From Lachnospiraceae bacterium (lineage in GTDB: Bacteria; Bacillota; Clostridia; Lachnospirales; Lachnospiraceae): a DNA stretch of 64,000 bases. Where the stretch lies: assembly GCA_022790615.1 (NCBI GenBank), contig JAAVXK010000037.1:1-64000 (forward strand), in the 5' to 3' direction. Numbering within the stretch: the stretch's first letter is position 1; the number at the start of each line of letters is the position of its first letter. Below the pieces are notes generated by a model that did no database searches, was not told the origin of the DNA, and saw only the letters and a program-made list of their open reading frames with translations. Made by a program: the position numbers and the translations under genes. Of this stretch, positions 27,778-41,696 are shown piece after piece.

Positions 27778-30309
27778 TTACTTCTCTTTCATGTAACTTA
27801 CATATATATTTCCCGCATCCGCAAACATCTTATCCGCATTTGCATGGTACATTGTCTGGCTCTCCCCCGAAGCAGGGTCGTATATTGTCACGGTACTTGA
27901 GTTATACGCAGTTATAAGCACCGCATTTTTATTGTCCTTCATCGCTATTACCGGTTTTCCTGCGCTGACAAAATATAATATCTGGTCAAGATTACATCCC
28001 GTCAGATTCACAGGCTCTTTTATATATTCCCCTATCATTGCCAGCATTGATTTACCGCTTTTTTTAATATCAGACATGCTAACTCCCAGGTACTCGGAAT
28101 TCAAAAGCATATATACGCACGCGTCAATTGAAGTGACGCCTGAACCGGAACGCACATTTTCAATTCCTGATACTGTATTGCTTAAAAAACGGCCTCCTCT
28201 TTCCCACACCGTCTGATTCTTACTGCTTATTACAACGCCCTGTTCATTATCAGCATTGATAATTGCCTCGGCCGGACTCGAAAATGAATCCGTAATACCG
28301 CCCTTTGCATATACGTAATATTTCAGGGCTTCTTCCGTGTCGCCGAGATACAGCGCTTTCTCCTCCTTAACGACATACATTAACGCCGTCTCAACCTTCG
28401 GTACTTCCTCCATTACGAACGAAGATGGAAATGAGATATATTTTTCCGTCATCATTTTATCAGTAATTCTTTCCGTCACTTCCACTTTGCTCCTCACATC
28501 GTTCATTCTGTTTAATATGTTGTCATCCGAAATATTTTTATAAGTCTTTCCTTCCCTTTTTGCCCGCTTTAAATATACTATGTTTCCCGAGACGGAGGCG
28601 CCGGTTACATATACTTTCTTTTTATTGTACGACTTAATGACGGCGTTATCCTTATTCATTATCTCAACCGTTTTCATGGCGTATATTGCAGTACCTTCGG
28701 TCGTTGAAGCTATATCTTCCACCTTTCCTATCCCGTATACCACATTTGTCCCCATAACTCCTATAAGCCGAATATAATTGCCCTCACCAGACGGAATTAC
28801 AGTAGTGTCCGCAGTCTCCAGATTCATAACCGTAATCTCAGTTGCCAGTCCGTCTGTCTGCGCGCTCTCCCATACATATGAGCTTGACTCCGGAATTATT
28901 GTAAAATTTCTCTCGCCTATATTCTCTGCAAGAGACGTCAGCTTTTCAGAAACAAGGTTATACGAATATATTCTGTCGTCTATTGCAAAATAAAATATGT
29001 CGCTGCCGTTTAGGTAACTGTATTTCTCAAAGTTTTCCTTCAATATCTGATACGTGGTCTGGAATGGGATATATAGAAGCTCCTCTATGGCGTTGTCCGA
29101 CTTGTGAAAACGGTACAGAACAATCGCAACTTTCCCCTCGTATGCGCCATGAGCTATATACCCATACACTGCAAAACAGACGTTGCCCTCCTGGTCTATG
29201 GATATTATATGAACGTCCTGTTGTCTGTACATCTCGTGATTCAATTCTTCTTTATTTATATACTGTTCATATACATTATAGATTTTATTTTCGCTCAAGT
29301 CATACATATATACATTTCCGTTCCTCGAAAATGCCGTCTTGTTCGCCGTGTCGCTGGACACAAGCTGTATATCTGCATCATTCATTATGCCAAGCTTCAG
29401 CTCGCTCTTATTAACGCTTGCAAGCGCGGGGTCAAATTGGGCCTCGACAGTTCTCTCAAACCACAAAAGATACATTCTATCGTCCGAACGCCTTACTCTG
29501 TAGTACTCGCTGACATAATAAGTCTCTACACCGGTATCCGTATTCATGCTGACAAAATAATCAAGCACTATTGCTCCTGTTTCAATGTTGATTTCTTTAA
29601 TCGTCGGCATAAGCTCTGTGAGCTCGACAGGCGAAAGCTCCCCCCATACTATGTTTTCAAAGCTTGAAGTTATATCAACATGCGCAAGGGTGGAATTATT
29701 ATTCTCTGCGTCAGGCTCAATATATGTAGCCAGCTTCTCATCTTTTTTCATCGTCATTTTATGAAAGTTCTTCACAAAATCTATTTTTTCTTTTATATAG
29801 CATTCATTCGAATAATATTTGAGACGCGTATAATAGTTGACTTTTTTACTAACGTCGGTAATCAAAGTTATTTTTAGCGCATATTCGGTACTTGCCTGCA
29901 GTTCTGTGTCAAGCTTTATCTTTGCAATCCGTTTTCCATCCTCGTCTGCAAACGCTGTAACTGCGCCCGAATCCAGAAGTTCGTTATCTTTAACGGACCT
30001 GACCTCATAGTTCAGCTTGTTTATCTTTGTCTGATACTCGTCAATCTTTACATCTACCAGCTTTTCGTCGTCAATCACGGTTATAGATTCCCTTACGTTA
30101 TTCGCAGGGGTATTGCTAACATATCCGTACAGCCTGTTCGCCTCAACCCCATATGACTTAAGGCTTACTATCGGCAGGGTTTCTCCGTCCATCTGTACCA
30201 TGCTTTTGTCAACATGGACCTGTATAACTTCTATATTCCGTCCAAAGAAAAAGAGGGCTGCGGCAAATACTATCACGAGCCCTAACAATCTATATACATG
30301 TTTTAACAT
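27778..30309 (-). CDS. Large exported protein with C-terminal C39-like domain
   Basis: An 843-residue protein that I cannot name. An N-terminal hydrophobic segment (about 8-24) acts as signal or anchor. The middle (about 30-690) is rich in short beta-strand patterns (for example NVYMYDLSENKIY, DIFYFAIDDRIYSYNL), consistent with a beta-propeller. The last 140 residues resemble a C39-type papain-like fold: IDACVYMLLNSEYLG at the Cys helix, and GKPVIAMKDNKNAVLITAYN followed by VTIYDPASG. In active members a His stands before the VxI strand; here Asn-Ala replaces it, so the domain may not cut peptides. AAGGAG lies six bases before the ATG. A wall-associated binding protein is my best guess. Confidence 0.8.
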   Translation of the reverse strand: MLKHVYRLLGLVIVFAAALFFFGRNIEVIQVHVDKSMVQMDGETLPIVSLKSYGVEANRLYGYVSNTPANNVRESITVIDDEKLVDVKIDEYQTKINKLNYEVRSVKDNELLDSGAVTAFADEDGKRIAKIKLDTELQASTEYALKITLITDVSKKVNYYTRLKYYSNECYIKEKIDFVKNFHKMTMKKDEKLATYIEPDAENNNSTLAHVDITSSFENIVWGELSPVELTELMPTIKEINIETGAIVLDYFVSMNTDTGVETYYVSEYYRVRRSDDRMYLLWFERTVEAQFDPALASVNKSELKLGIMNDADIQLVSSDTANKTAFSRNGNVYMYDLSENKIYNVYEQYINKEELNHEMYRQQDVHIISIDQEGNVCFAVYGYIAHGAYEGKVAIVLYRFHKSDNAIEELLYIPFQTTYQILKENFEKYSYLNGSDIFYFAIDDRIYSYNLVSEKLTSLAENIGERNFTIIPESSSYVWESAQTDGLATEITVMNLETADTTVIPSGEGNYIRLIGVMGTNVVYGIGKVEDIASTTEGTAIYAMKTVEIMNKDNAVIKSYNKKKVYVTGASVSGNIVYLKRAKREGKTYKNISDDNILNRMNDVRSKVEVTERITDKMMTEKYISFPSSFVMEEVPKVETALMYVVKEEKALYLGDTEEALKYYVYAKGGITDSFSSPAEAIINADNEQGVVISSKNQTVWERGGRFLSNTVSGIENVRSGSGVTSIDACVYMLLNSEYLGVSMSDIKKSGKSMLAMIGEYIKEPVNLTGCNLDQILYFVSAGKPVIAMKDNKNAVLITAYNSSTVTIYDPASGESQTMYHANADKMFADAGNIYVSYMKEK

Positions 30310-30390
30310 CGTAAGCTCCTTATATATGACTTATTAATCTACGCATTTTATTGTACATATATTTTCATAAAAATACAATACCAATCCGCA

Positions 30391-31128
30391 CTAATCCGTA
30401 AGTATTGGAGTCCCAATGTTAATTTCCGTCTCATCCTGAATTTCATTATAGCAAAACATCACCTGGACATTCATCTTTTTCCTGTTTGAAACAACCGGCT
30501 TTGCAAGTCCGTCTGCATATCCGTATGATATATATTCGCCGTCTGAATGTTCATAAACTACGTCCGCCCCGATTCTGTCAAACAGATGATCCGTGTACTT
30601 CCTGCATTCTTCTTCTGACATTTTTCCGGCTGACACGGCTTCTGCCCTGCTGTACATAACTGTCTCCGCATTCTTTCCCTCAAGCAGGCCCATCGTCCGT
30701 TCACATCTTGAATAACATCCATCCGACATATATTCCGCATAAGGGGTTTTATTACTGCATATAATATAATGAAAATATGTATCGGCGGACCCCTCCGGTT
30801 TTGTCAGGGTCGCCGTAATCTTATATTCCTCAACAAAACCGGTCGCCTTATAACATATGCCTTTCGTATTTAACTTTCCGCTTATATCCTCAATCTCATA
30901 ATCGTAACACACGCTGCCCTCCATAACTTCGCCAAGCAGGTTTTTATCACATGCATTCAGCTTTGCAACTATCTCGTTACTGCATCTTTCAACAGCAATA
31001 TTATCCCCTGTTGCAAACGCTTCCGTTATAAGCACTCTTTCCTCAAAAATATTAGTAATTGCAATCTGCACAAAAACCATAACCCAAAGTAGAAGACCGG
31101 CAAATCCGGCTGCCTTTATCTTTGCCAC
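30391..31128 (-). CDS. ywmB: YwmB-family exported protein
   Basis: A protein of about 245 residues with an N-terminal hydrophobic segment (about 5-24). The C-terminal part (MNVQVMFCYNEIQDETEINI-GTPILTD) carries the YwmB pattern of strands ending in a GTP-I motif, a fold related to TATA-box-binding protein but outside the cell. The role is unknown. In Bacillus ywmB follows the ATP synthase operon, as it does here apart from two genes. I choose the GTG at 31128, which has AGGGTGG upstream; ATG codons at 31155 and further out are possible. Confidence 0.75.
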   Translation of the reverse strand: MAKIKAAGFAGLLLWVMVFVQIAITNIFEERVLITEAFATGDNIAVERCSNEIVAKLNACDKNLLGEVMEGSVCYDYEIEDISGKLNTKGICYKATGFVEEYKITATLTKPEGSADTYFHYIICSNKTPYAEYMSDGCYSRCERTMGLLEGKNAETVMYSRAEAVSAGKMSEEECRKYTDHLFDRIGADVVYEHSDGEYISYGYADGLAKPVVSNRKKMNVQVMFCYNEIQDETEINIGTPILTD

Positions 31129-31329
31129 ATTGCACCACCCTTTCAAATTATTCATACAAATATTATTTCCTCGATATGAAATATTATACATAGATGTAAT
31201 TTTTTAATTTTTGTATATCAGGATAGCGCCTCTCTAATACAAAGTAAAAATTGTATTGCCCGATTATAATTTTAATGTTAGAATATTATAAAATATTTGA
31301 ATTTATTATATAGGAAAGGACCATCCGTT

Positions 31330-32217
31330 ATGTCAAATTATGTTATCAGCTGTTGTTCTACCGCCGACCTGTCAGCAGAGCATTTTAACAGAAGGAATAT
31401 CCATTATACCTGTTTTCATTTTGAACTTGATGGAAAACAATATGATGACGACCTCGGAACATCAATATCATTTAATGACTTCTACGAAGCGATGAAAAAC
31501 GGGGCTGAAACAAAGACCTCCCAGATTAACGCAGATGAATTTATAGAAAGTTTTGAACCATTTTTAAGAGACGGAAAGGACATTCTTCATGTTTCCCTGT
31601 CGTCAGGTCTCTCGGGAGTATTTAACTCCGCGTCAATAGCGAAAGATATGCTTGAGGAAAAATATCCTGATAGAAAAATATATATTGTCGATTCTCTCGG
31701 CGCGTCGTCAGGCTACGGATTAATTATGGACACTCTCGCAACGCTTCGCGACGGAGGAATGCCGCTAAAAGAGTTGTATGACTGGATTACCGGCAACCGT
31801 TTAAAAATGCACCACTGGTTTTTCTCTACAGACCTGAGTTTTTATGTAAAAGGCGGCCGAATATCCAAAACGTCAGGCGCTATCGGCGGAATCCTCGGTA
31901 TATGCCCTCTTCTAAATATGGACAATGAGGGACATCTTGTGCCAAGGAATAAAATCAGGACGAAGGCAAAGGTCATTAAGGAAATTGTAAAATGTATGGA
32001 AGCCCATGCGGAAAACGGGCATGATTATAACAAAAAATGTTTTATCTCACATTCGGCATGCTATGACGACGCAAGACAGGTTGCCGAACTTGTCGAGGAT
32101 ACATTCCCACATCTTGACGGAAAAGTTGTAATCAATAATATAGGAACAACGATAGGCAGCCATACCGGGCCAGGAACCGTAGCCCTGTTTTTCTGGGGAG
32201 ACGAACGAAAAAACTGA
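31330..32217 (+). CDS. DegV-family fatty-acid-binding protein
   Basis: A cytoplasmic protein of 295 residues. DegV proteins bind a fatty acid for the FakA/FakB fatty acid kinase system or similar lipid roles. Conserved blocks are the opening ISCCSTADLS, LSSGLSGVFNSA near residue 85, VDSLGASSGYG, and GRISKTSGAIGGILGICPLL. AGGAAAGGA stands nine bases before the ATG at 31330. The gene is single and faces the chemoreceptor gene tail to tail. Confidence 0.93.
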   Translation: MSNYVISCCSTADLSAEHFNRRNIHYTCFHFELDGKQYDDDLGTSISFNDFYEAMKNGAETKTSQINADEFIESFEPFLRDGKDILHVSLSSGLSGVFNSASIAKDMLEEKYPDRKIYIVDSLGASSGYGLIMDTLATLRDGGMPLKELYDWITGNRLKMHHWFFSTDLSFYVKGGRISKTSGAIGGILGICPLLNMDNEGHLVPRNKIRTKAKVIKEIVKCMEAHAENGHDYNKKCFISHSACYDDARQVAELVEDTFPHLDGKVVINNIGTTIGSHTGPGTVALFFWGDERKN

Positions 32218-32242
32218 GAAAATATTCATTATGAAATATTTA

Positions 32243-32285
32243 AAGCCGGCCGATAGAGACATATCCATGTACTATCGGCTGGCTT
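32243..32285. terminator. Bidirectional terminator-like stem between degV and the chemoreceptor gene
   Basis: AAAGCCGGCCGATAG (32242-32256) pairs with CTATCGGCTGGCTT (32272-32285), one G-U, with a 15-base loop, between the two convergent stops. Flanking T-runs are weak. Confidence 0.65.
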
Positions 32286-32292
32286 GCATTAA

Positions 32293-34305
32293 TTATACCT
32301 TATATCTTCTTAAATTATTTTGCAGAACCTTAATCTGCTTATCAAGGTCAAGGCTTGCGTCCGCGCTTTCCTTTGCAGTAGCCGCAGTCATCTCAACAAC
32401 ATCGCCTATATCCTTCAGTCTGCGCGAGATATCACTCAGCTTATCTTTCTGCTGAACCGAAGCCTCGGCAATACCGCTCACCGATTTTTCAATTTCTGAC
32501 GTCTGTTCAACTACATTATACAGACATTCCGCGGTATCGTCTGTGAGTGAAGTTCCGACAGTGACAGCTTCTATCGTCTGCTCAATAAGGTTAAATGCAT
32601 CCTCAGCTGCAGAATTGGATTGTTCTGCAAGCGCCCTTATCTCGTTCGCTACTACCGCAAAACCTTTTCCATGTACGCCTGCCCTTGTCGCCTCAACGGT
32701 AGCGTTAAGCGCAAGAATCTGTGTCTGCTTTGCAATTCTCTCCATGTTAGCGTTAATTCCGACAATCTGGTTTGCAGTATCAGTAATACGCTCCATAGCT
32801 CCCATGAGCTCATCCATCTTATCCTTACTCTGAGCAACGACCGACGCGGCTTTTTCTGTTTGTTCTTTTGCCTGTACCGCATTGCTTGTTGAGTACGCAA
32901 CTTTTTCAGCTATATCTGAAACATTGGCGTCAATCTCAAACGTAAGACTCTTCTCATTATCTGCGGCGTCCGCAAGATTAGCAGCTCCCGACGATACGTT
33001 ATGCGAACTGGTTGATAGCTCAGCCGTAACATCTGCAATTTCTACAAATGACTTTCGAAGGGATTCCTGTATTAATTGGAGCGATTTATTAATAGTCTTA
33101 AACGCGCCAACATACTCTACATTGCTTTTTACGGTAAAATCTCCGTCTGACATGGCTGCCATCTGCCTGTCAATTTCAGTTATGTACACACGGAGCCGTT
33201 CCGCAGTATTGTTCAGAGTGGAACATATAATTCCAACCTCATCCCTTCTTCCAACATACTTCTTAATAGCACCGTCTTCCGACAAATCCATTCTTCCAAG
33301 CCTGCCAATTGATTTTTCAACCAGCTTAAGCTGTCTGCTCACCATTAACAGAACCGCAACCAAAACAAGCAGCAGACATACCGGAGCCAAAAAACATGCC
33401 ACGCCTGTTATTCTTCTGATTCCGGCTAGCGCCGCGTACACATTTTTCTCATCATCCTTTACGATAAATACCCATTTTCTTTCAGGAATATTTTTATATA
33501 CTACTATCGCATTATCACCGTTATCGCTCGTAACCTTTTTTATACCGGTCGTAATTTCAGGATTGTTTTTTATCTCCTCAAGAATCTCTAAGAATCCCTC
33601 ATCCTCAGTCTTCGTATTGAGCAGCTTCTCATCCTTATTATATAGATACGTACCTGTCTCAGAATTAAGGAATATGTACTCACTGTCCGGCAGTCCCTTT
33701 ATATCAAGCGACAGAAGCGAATCCATCAGATTACTTGCATAAACCGCCGAACCTACATATCCTATACAACGGTCTGACTCATCAAACAGCGGGTAGTACA
33801 TAGAGATAACCATATTGCCTGTTCCCGGGGATTTCATTATCCCGCTGTTGGTCACCTCTTTTTTAGTCATCATCGTTTCCTGCAGTTCTTTGAGGGCTTC
33901 TCCCTCCCTCGTGTGTATGCCTATCGCACCTTCCGAAGTATGCGTATATACTTCAGTGTCCGTACCTGCTATATATAATCCCTCAAATATACCTTTAACA
34001 TTGGCAAAATCAACGGTATACTGCTGTGCGCGTGCAATAATATCCGAATTGTCAGGATAAAGCAGGGCATTCCTTACTTCGTCGCTCTGTGCAAATGCAA
34101 CCATATACTCTTCTGCCGACGATACGTAATCGTTAATTATCGCAACCCTTGATTCTGCGGAATCCGTCATCTGGTTTGTTATGGAGTCGGTGACAATGTC
34201 TGTCGCATTGCCGTCAATAACAACCCATATAACAACAAATGTAAGCATCATTGCTAATCCAATATAAATTCCAATGCGCACTGCAAGTTTTTGATTCTTT
34301 AGCAT
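32293..34305 (-). CDS. Methyl-accepting chemotaxis protein
   Basis: A membrane chemoreceptor of 670 residues. TM1 at about 10-30 and TM2 at about 300-324 enclose a Cache-type sensor domain. A HAMP region (about 325-385) and the cytoplasmic coiled coil follow; the conserved tip is QTQILALNATVEATRAG then HGKGFAVVANEIRALAEQS. The tip signals to CheA/CheW. No C-terminal CheR tether is seen. GGGGAGG lies six bases before the ATG, and the gene starts only 21 bases after atpC on the same strand with no terminator between, so it is probably cotranscribed with the ATP synthase. Confidence 0.95.
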   Translation of the reverse strand: MLKNQKLAVRIGIYIGLAMMLTFVVIWVVIDGNATDIVTDSITNQMTDSAESRVAIINDYVSSAEEYMVAFAQSDEVRNALLYPDNSDIIARAQQYTVDFANVKGIFEGLYIAGTDTEVYTHTSEGAIGIHTREGEALKELQETMMTKKEVTNSGIMKSPGTGNMVISMYYPLFDESDRCIGYVGSAVYASNLMDSLLSLDIKGLPDSEYIFLNSETGTYLYNKDEKLLNTKTEDEGFLEILEEIKNNPEITTGIKKVTSDNGDNAIVVYKNIPERKWVFIVKDDEKNVYAALAGIRRITGVACFLAPVCLLLVLVAVLLMVSRQLKLVEKSIGRLGRMDLSEDGAIKKYVGRRDEVGIICSTLNNTAERLRVYITEIDRQMAAMSDGDFTVKSNVEYVGAFKTINKSLQLIQESLRKSFVEIADVTAELSTSSHNVSSGAANLADAADNEKSLTFEIDANVSDIAEKVAYSTSNAVQAKEQTEKAASVVAQSKDKMDELMGAMERITDTANQIVGINANMERIAKQTQILALNATVEATRAGVHGKGFAVVANEIRALAEQSNSAAEDAFNLIEQTIEAVTVGTSLTDDTAECLYNVVEQTSEIEKSVSGIAEASVQQKDKLSDISRRLKDIGDVVEMTAATAKESADASLDLDKQIKVLQNNLRRYKV

Positions 34306-34326
34306 TGAAAACCTCCCCTTAAGGAT

Positions 34327-34740
34327 TTATTTATATTTTTCTGCAAGTCCAAGCCTTATGAGAGATTTTTTAAGTGCAAGCTCCGCCCTTATGAGGTTAA
34401 TTTCAGCCTCACCTGACTTAATACGGCGCTCCGCCCTGACACGCGCCTCCATTGCCCTATTGGCGTCAATCTCATCCGGCCACTCGCATGCCTCTGCGAG
34501 AATTGTGACGGAAGTCTTCTGGACTTCAACAAACCCGTCCAAAAGCGCCGCTTCTTTTTTCTCGCCGTCTTTTGATATTTTTAGTATTCCCGGCGCCACT
34601 ATCGTAGTCAACGGAATATGCTCCGGAAGTATACCAATCTCCCCTTCCGAAGTATTCAATTCTACCATATTCACATCTTCATCATAAAATATTCGCTCCG
34701 GAGCTATTATTTTTAATCGAAATGTACTACTCTCAGCCAT
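34327..34740 (-). CDS. atpC: ATP synthase epsilon subunit
   Basis: Central-stalk subunit of F1 with 137 residues. N-terminal beta-sandwich (residues 5-85: LKIIAPERIFYDEDVNMVE, EGEIGILPEHIPL) and a C-terminal helical pair (ANRAMEARVRAERRIKSG). It couples rotation to F1 and can inhibit ATP hydrolysis. It is the last atp gene, 17 bases after atpD. Confidence 0.96.
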   Translation of the reverse strand: MAESSTFRLKIIAPERIFYDEDVNMVELNTSEGEIGILPEHIPLTTIVAPGILKISKDGEKKEAALLDGFVEVQKTSVTILAEACEWPDEIDANRAMEARVRAERRIKSGEAEINLIRAELALKKSLIRLGLAEKYK

Positions 34741-34757
34741 ACATTATACCTCCGGAA

Positions 34758-36185
<1,428 letters not shown>

Positions 36186-36191
36186 TTAATC

Positions 36192-37052
36192 TTACTCAAC
36201 TGTAGCGGAACCTGCAATAATCTCCGTAAGCTCCTGTGTAATCGCACTCTGTCTTGCGCGGTTATACTTGAGCTCCAATCCGGCTATCATGTCTTCGGCA
36301 TTGCTTGTTGCAGAATCCATAGCCTGCATTCTGGCCCCGTTTTCACTGGCCATTGCCTCAATAATCGCACCAAAAACCAAACTGTTAATATATTTTGGTA
36401 TAATCATCTCCAGCGCCTCTTCCGCTTCAGGCTCAAAATTCATTATTGCACCGTCATCCGGTTCGTGCTGCTCCTCACCGTCTTCATCAATCGGAAGAAG
36501 CTTCATCATAGTAGGAATATGTGTTACCGTATTCTTGAAAACGGTGTATGCAATATAGATTTCTCCAACCTCGCCGTTCAGATATGCGTCCATGACGCTC
36601 TTACCAATCACCGCCGCGTCATGGAACAGCGGGGCGTTAACCGCCTCGGAATAATCTTGCTTAATTTCGTAACCGTCCTTGGCAAGTCCCGCAGCCCCTT
36701 TTTTACCGACAGCGTACACAATAGTATTATCCGGCGTAAATGCTTCATTTTTCGTTATAAGCTTTATTACGTTCGCATTATAACCGCCTGCAAGCCCCCT
36801 GTTAGAGGTAATGACAATTACGGCCTTCTTACCGGAATCGTTTCCCGTCAAATACGGGTGAGAGATGCTTTCTGACTTTGCGAGTATTGACTTAACAGTA
36901 CCGTACATCTGGTTAAAATATGGCTTTGAATTCTCCGCACGCTGCTTTGCCTTCTGCATTTTAACCGTGGCAACAAGCTTCATGGCTTTTGTAATCTGCC
37001 CCGTGCTTGCAACGCTTTCCTTACGGCGTTTAATATCTCTCATTGTAGCCAT
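36192..37052 (-). CDS. atpG: ATP synthase gamma subunit
   Basis: The 286-residue rotor shaft of F1. The N-terminal helix (MRDIKRRKESVASTGQITKAM KLV) and the C-terminal helix (RARQSAITQELTEIIAGS) form the coiled coil in the alpha-beta ring; ITSNRGLAGGYN is a family motif. AGGAGG lies upstream of the ATG. It is 27 bases after atpA and 42 bases before atpD. Confidence 0.97.
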   Translation of the reverse strand: MATMRDIKRRKESVASTGQITKAMKLVATVKMQKAKQRAENSKPYFNQMYGTVKSILAKSESISHPYLTGNDSGKKAVIVITSNRGLAGGYNANVIKLITKNEAFTPDNTIVYAVGKKGAAGLAKDGYEIKQDYSEAVNAPLFHDAAVIGKSVMDAYLNGEVGEIYIAYTVFKNTVTHIPTMMKLLPIDEDGEEQHEPDDGAIMNFEPEAEEALEMIIPKYINSLVFGAIIEAMASENGARMQAMDSATSNAEDMIAGLELKYNRARQSAITQELTEIIAGSATVE

Positions 37053-37079
37053 AATCTTCCTCCTGTCCCGGGCTTAATT

Positions 37080-38651
<1,572 letters not shown>

Positions 38652-38658
38652 TTACCAA

Positions 38659-39207
38659 TCAGCCTAACTGGATTTTTGAAAGCTCCCTGGACATCTTATC
38701 AAGGCAGTTTTTTACACTGCTGTCAAACACCCTGTCGCCTATACGTATTACAATGCCGCCGATAAGCTTTTCATCCACTCTGTAATCCATCTCATAAGAT
38801 ACATATTTTGTAGTATCAAGCAGTTTCTTCTCAATACTCTTTTTCTGTTCATCGGAAAGACCTGCCGCAGAAGTAACGCAGGCAACTCCTATATTTTTAT
38901 ACTCCCTGGCTTTCTCACTAAAATAATTAAGTATAGTCTCTATGTCCCCGGCGCGTCCCTTTTCAATAACAATCATAATAAATCCCATCGTTATATCGCT
39001 AAGCTGCCCGTCGAATATGTTTTTGACAAGAGTCTTTTTTTCATCCTCGCTGACTCTGGGATGAACCAAAAGCGAAGCAAACTCCCTGTTGGTACGGATG
39101 GTATCTCCCAAAAACTTAACCTCTTCCCATACCTCGTCAAGCTTTTCATCTTCAAGTGCAAGTTCAAACAACGCATCTCCATATGTTGCAGATACTAATT
39201 TTGCCAT
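38659..39207 (-). CDS. atpH: ATP synthase delta subunit
   Basis: Peripheral-stalk subunit with 182 residues that links F1 to the b subunits. The opening SATYGDALFELALED and the late segment DEKLIGGIVIRIGDRVFDSS are typical of OSCP/delta. It overlaps the end of atpF by 13 bases, a sign of translational coupling. Confidence 0.95.
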   Translation of the reverse strand: MAKLVSATYGDALFELALEDEKLDEVWEEVKFLGDTIRTNREFASLLVHPRVSEDEKKTLVKNIFDGQLSDITMGFIMIVIEKGRAGDIETILNYFSEKAREYKNIGVACVTSAAGLSDEQKKSIEKKLLDTTKYVSYEMDYRVDEKLIGGIVIRIGDRVFDSSVKNCLDKMSRELSKIQLG

Positions 39208-39764
39208 GTATCTTCACCCATTTCTTTTAATGCCGCCTCTAACAGCTCATTCTGCTTTGACTCATCCATTGTCTCTGAAACAACTTTCTGCGCCATGAGA
39301 GAGGCAACTGATATAATCTCCTGTTTCATGCCATCAACAGCCTTGCTCTTTTCAAGAGCGGCTTCTTTCTCCGCCCTCTTTACGATTCGGCCGGCTTCTT
39401 CCTTAGCTTCACTGATAATTTCAGATTCCTGCTTTCTGGCCCTGTTCTTAGCTTTGTCCATCAACTCACCGGCTTCAGCCGCAACATTTTTAAGCTTACT
39501 GTCATACTCAGCCTTATATGCGTCCGCTTCCTTTTTCTGATTCTCAGCTTCGCGCATCTGGTTTTCAATAAGCTCCTTACGTTTGTTTATAAGGTTTCTT
39601 GCAGGATTAAATAAAAAATATGATAAAAGCATAAACAGGACAAGCATGGCAGCCAATGTTATACATGTGTCAAACAATGTCTGTGCATCAAGCCCGAATA
39701 TTCTTTTCCATATATTCTCTTCAGAAAGCAATACAACTACTTTATCTGATAAAATGCCATCCAA
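39195..39764 (-). CDS. atpF: ATP synthase b subunit
   Basis: Peripheral-stalk subunit with 189 residues: a membrane helix at about 30-52 (ITLAAMLVLFMLLSYFLF), then a long charged helix with Lys/Glu/Ala pattern that dimerises. The N-terminus before the helix is rather long (about 28 residues). AGGAGG precedes the start, and the gene lies 39 bases after atpE. Confidence 0.94.
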   Translation of the reverse strand: MDGILSDKVVVLLSEENIWKRIFGLDAQTLFDTCITLAAMLVLFMLLSYFLFNPARNLINKRKELIENQMREAENQKKEADAYKAEYDSKLKNVAAEAGELMDKAKNRARKQESEIISEAKEEAGRIVKRAEKEAALEKSKAVDGMKQEIISVASLMAQKVVSETMDESKQNELLEAALKEMGEDTWQN

Positions 39765-39803
39765 GTTACAGGCCTCCTTTCATATTTTGTCCACTGTACC
39801 TCA

Positions 39804-40898
<1,095 letters not shown>

Positions 40899-40902
<4 letters not shown>

Positions 40903-41309
40903 TTCTCTTTCCTCCCTTTTTTTCTCTCTAAACTTTCGAATGCTCTGTGTACCGCCGCCTGCAGATACGCAGAAAATTTCAGTGTGGCCAGTCCGATAAG
41001 CGCCCCCCACGGACTGATATATTCCTCAAAATATACCGCAACGCACAGCATAAGCCCCATGACCGCCATTCGGGTTACGGACTGCCTTATTCCGTACCGT
41101 TTTGCTCTTTCAGGGTCCAGTTCAACGATTACCGTCACACTTTTCATCATGTTTGAAAGCAACCCTGCTGCCGCCGCACAACCAAATAAAACGCCTGCCG
41201 GAAATGTGATATACTGCTTTGTCAGAACCGCGCCGACAATACATATCACAGCGGCCTGCAGTGCAATTGCTATTATCATTTCATGATATGTCCGTCTTAA
41301 ATATCTCAT
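40899..41309 (-). CDS. atpI: ATP synthase subunit I-like membrane protein
   Basis: A 136-residue protein with four hydrophobic segments (about 12-28, 34-52, 78-94, 98-114), located directly before atpB with an ATGA overlap. Position and form fit AtpI, which is known to help c-ring assembly. The sequence is not strongly conserved in this family, so the name rests mainly on context. Confidence 0.8.
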
Positions 41310-41333
41310 AATATCCTTTCAGATAATGACAAA

Positions 41334-41672
41334 TTACCCGTCATTATCTTCATTCCTGGTTTTACTTTTATGAGCATTCCGTCTTTGTCTGTAAAGGTCG
41401 TCAAAATACTCCTGCTGCTTCTTCTCCCTTTCAAGGTCTTTTGCGTAAAATCCTTTCGTTATCATATAAGCGCTCCTGATGCCTGCGGCTATCCCTATAA
41501 ATATAAAGATTATGGTAAGATAACCTGTGCCAAGCCATCTATCCAGCTTATACCCGACAAACACGCACAGTGCAATCGGTACAATAACGGACAAACTCAA
41601 CTGAAAGACCATAGAAAGCGCCCCTACTACCTCAACATAATCTGAATTTTTACCGTTCTCATCATCAGACAT
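41334..41672 (-). CDS. atpZ: AtpZ/AtpI-type small membrane protein
   Basis: A 112-residue protein with two membrane helices (about 17-40 and 48-68: FQLSLSVIVPIALCVFVGY and GYLTIIFIFIGIAAGIRSAY) separated by KLDRWLGT, the usual AtpZ/AtpI hairpin, and a charged C-terminal tail. It is the first gene of the operon. GGGAAG lies upstream of the ATG at 41672; the longer frame to 41900 crosses the promoter. Paired AtpZ and AtpI genes are common in sodium-type operons. Confidence 0.85.
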   Translation of the reverse strand: MSDDENGKNSDYVEVVGALSMVFQLSLSVIVPIALCVFVGYKLDRWLGTGYLTIIFIFIGIAAGIRSAYMITKGFYAKDLEREKKQQEYFDDLYRQRRNAHKSKTRNEDNDG

Positions 41673-41696
41673 ACCATCACTTCCCACGATTGCATT

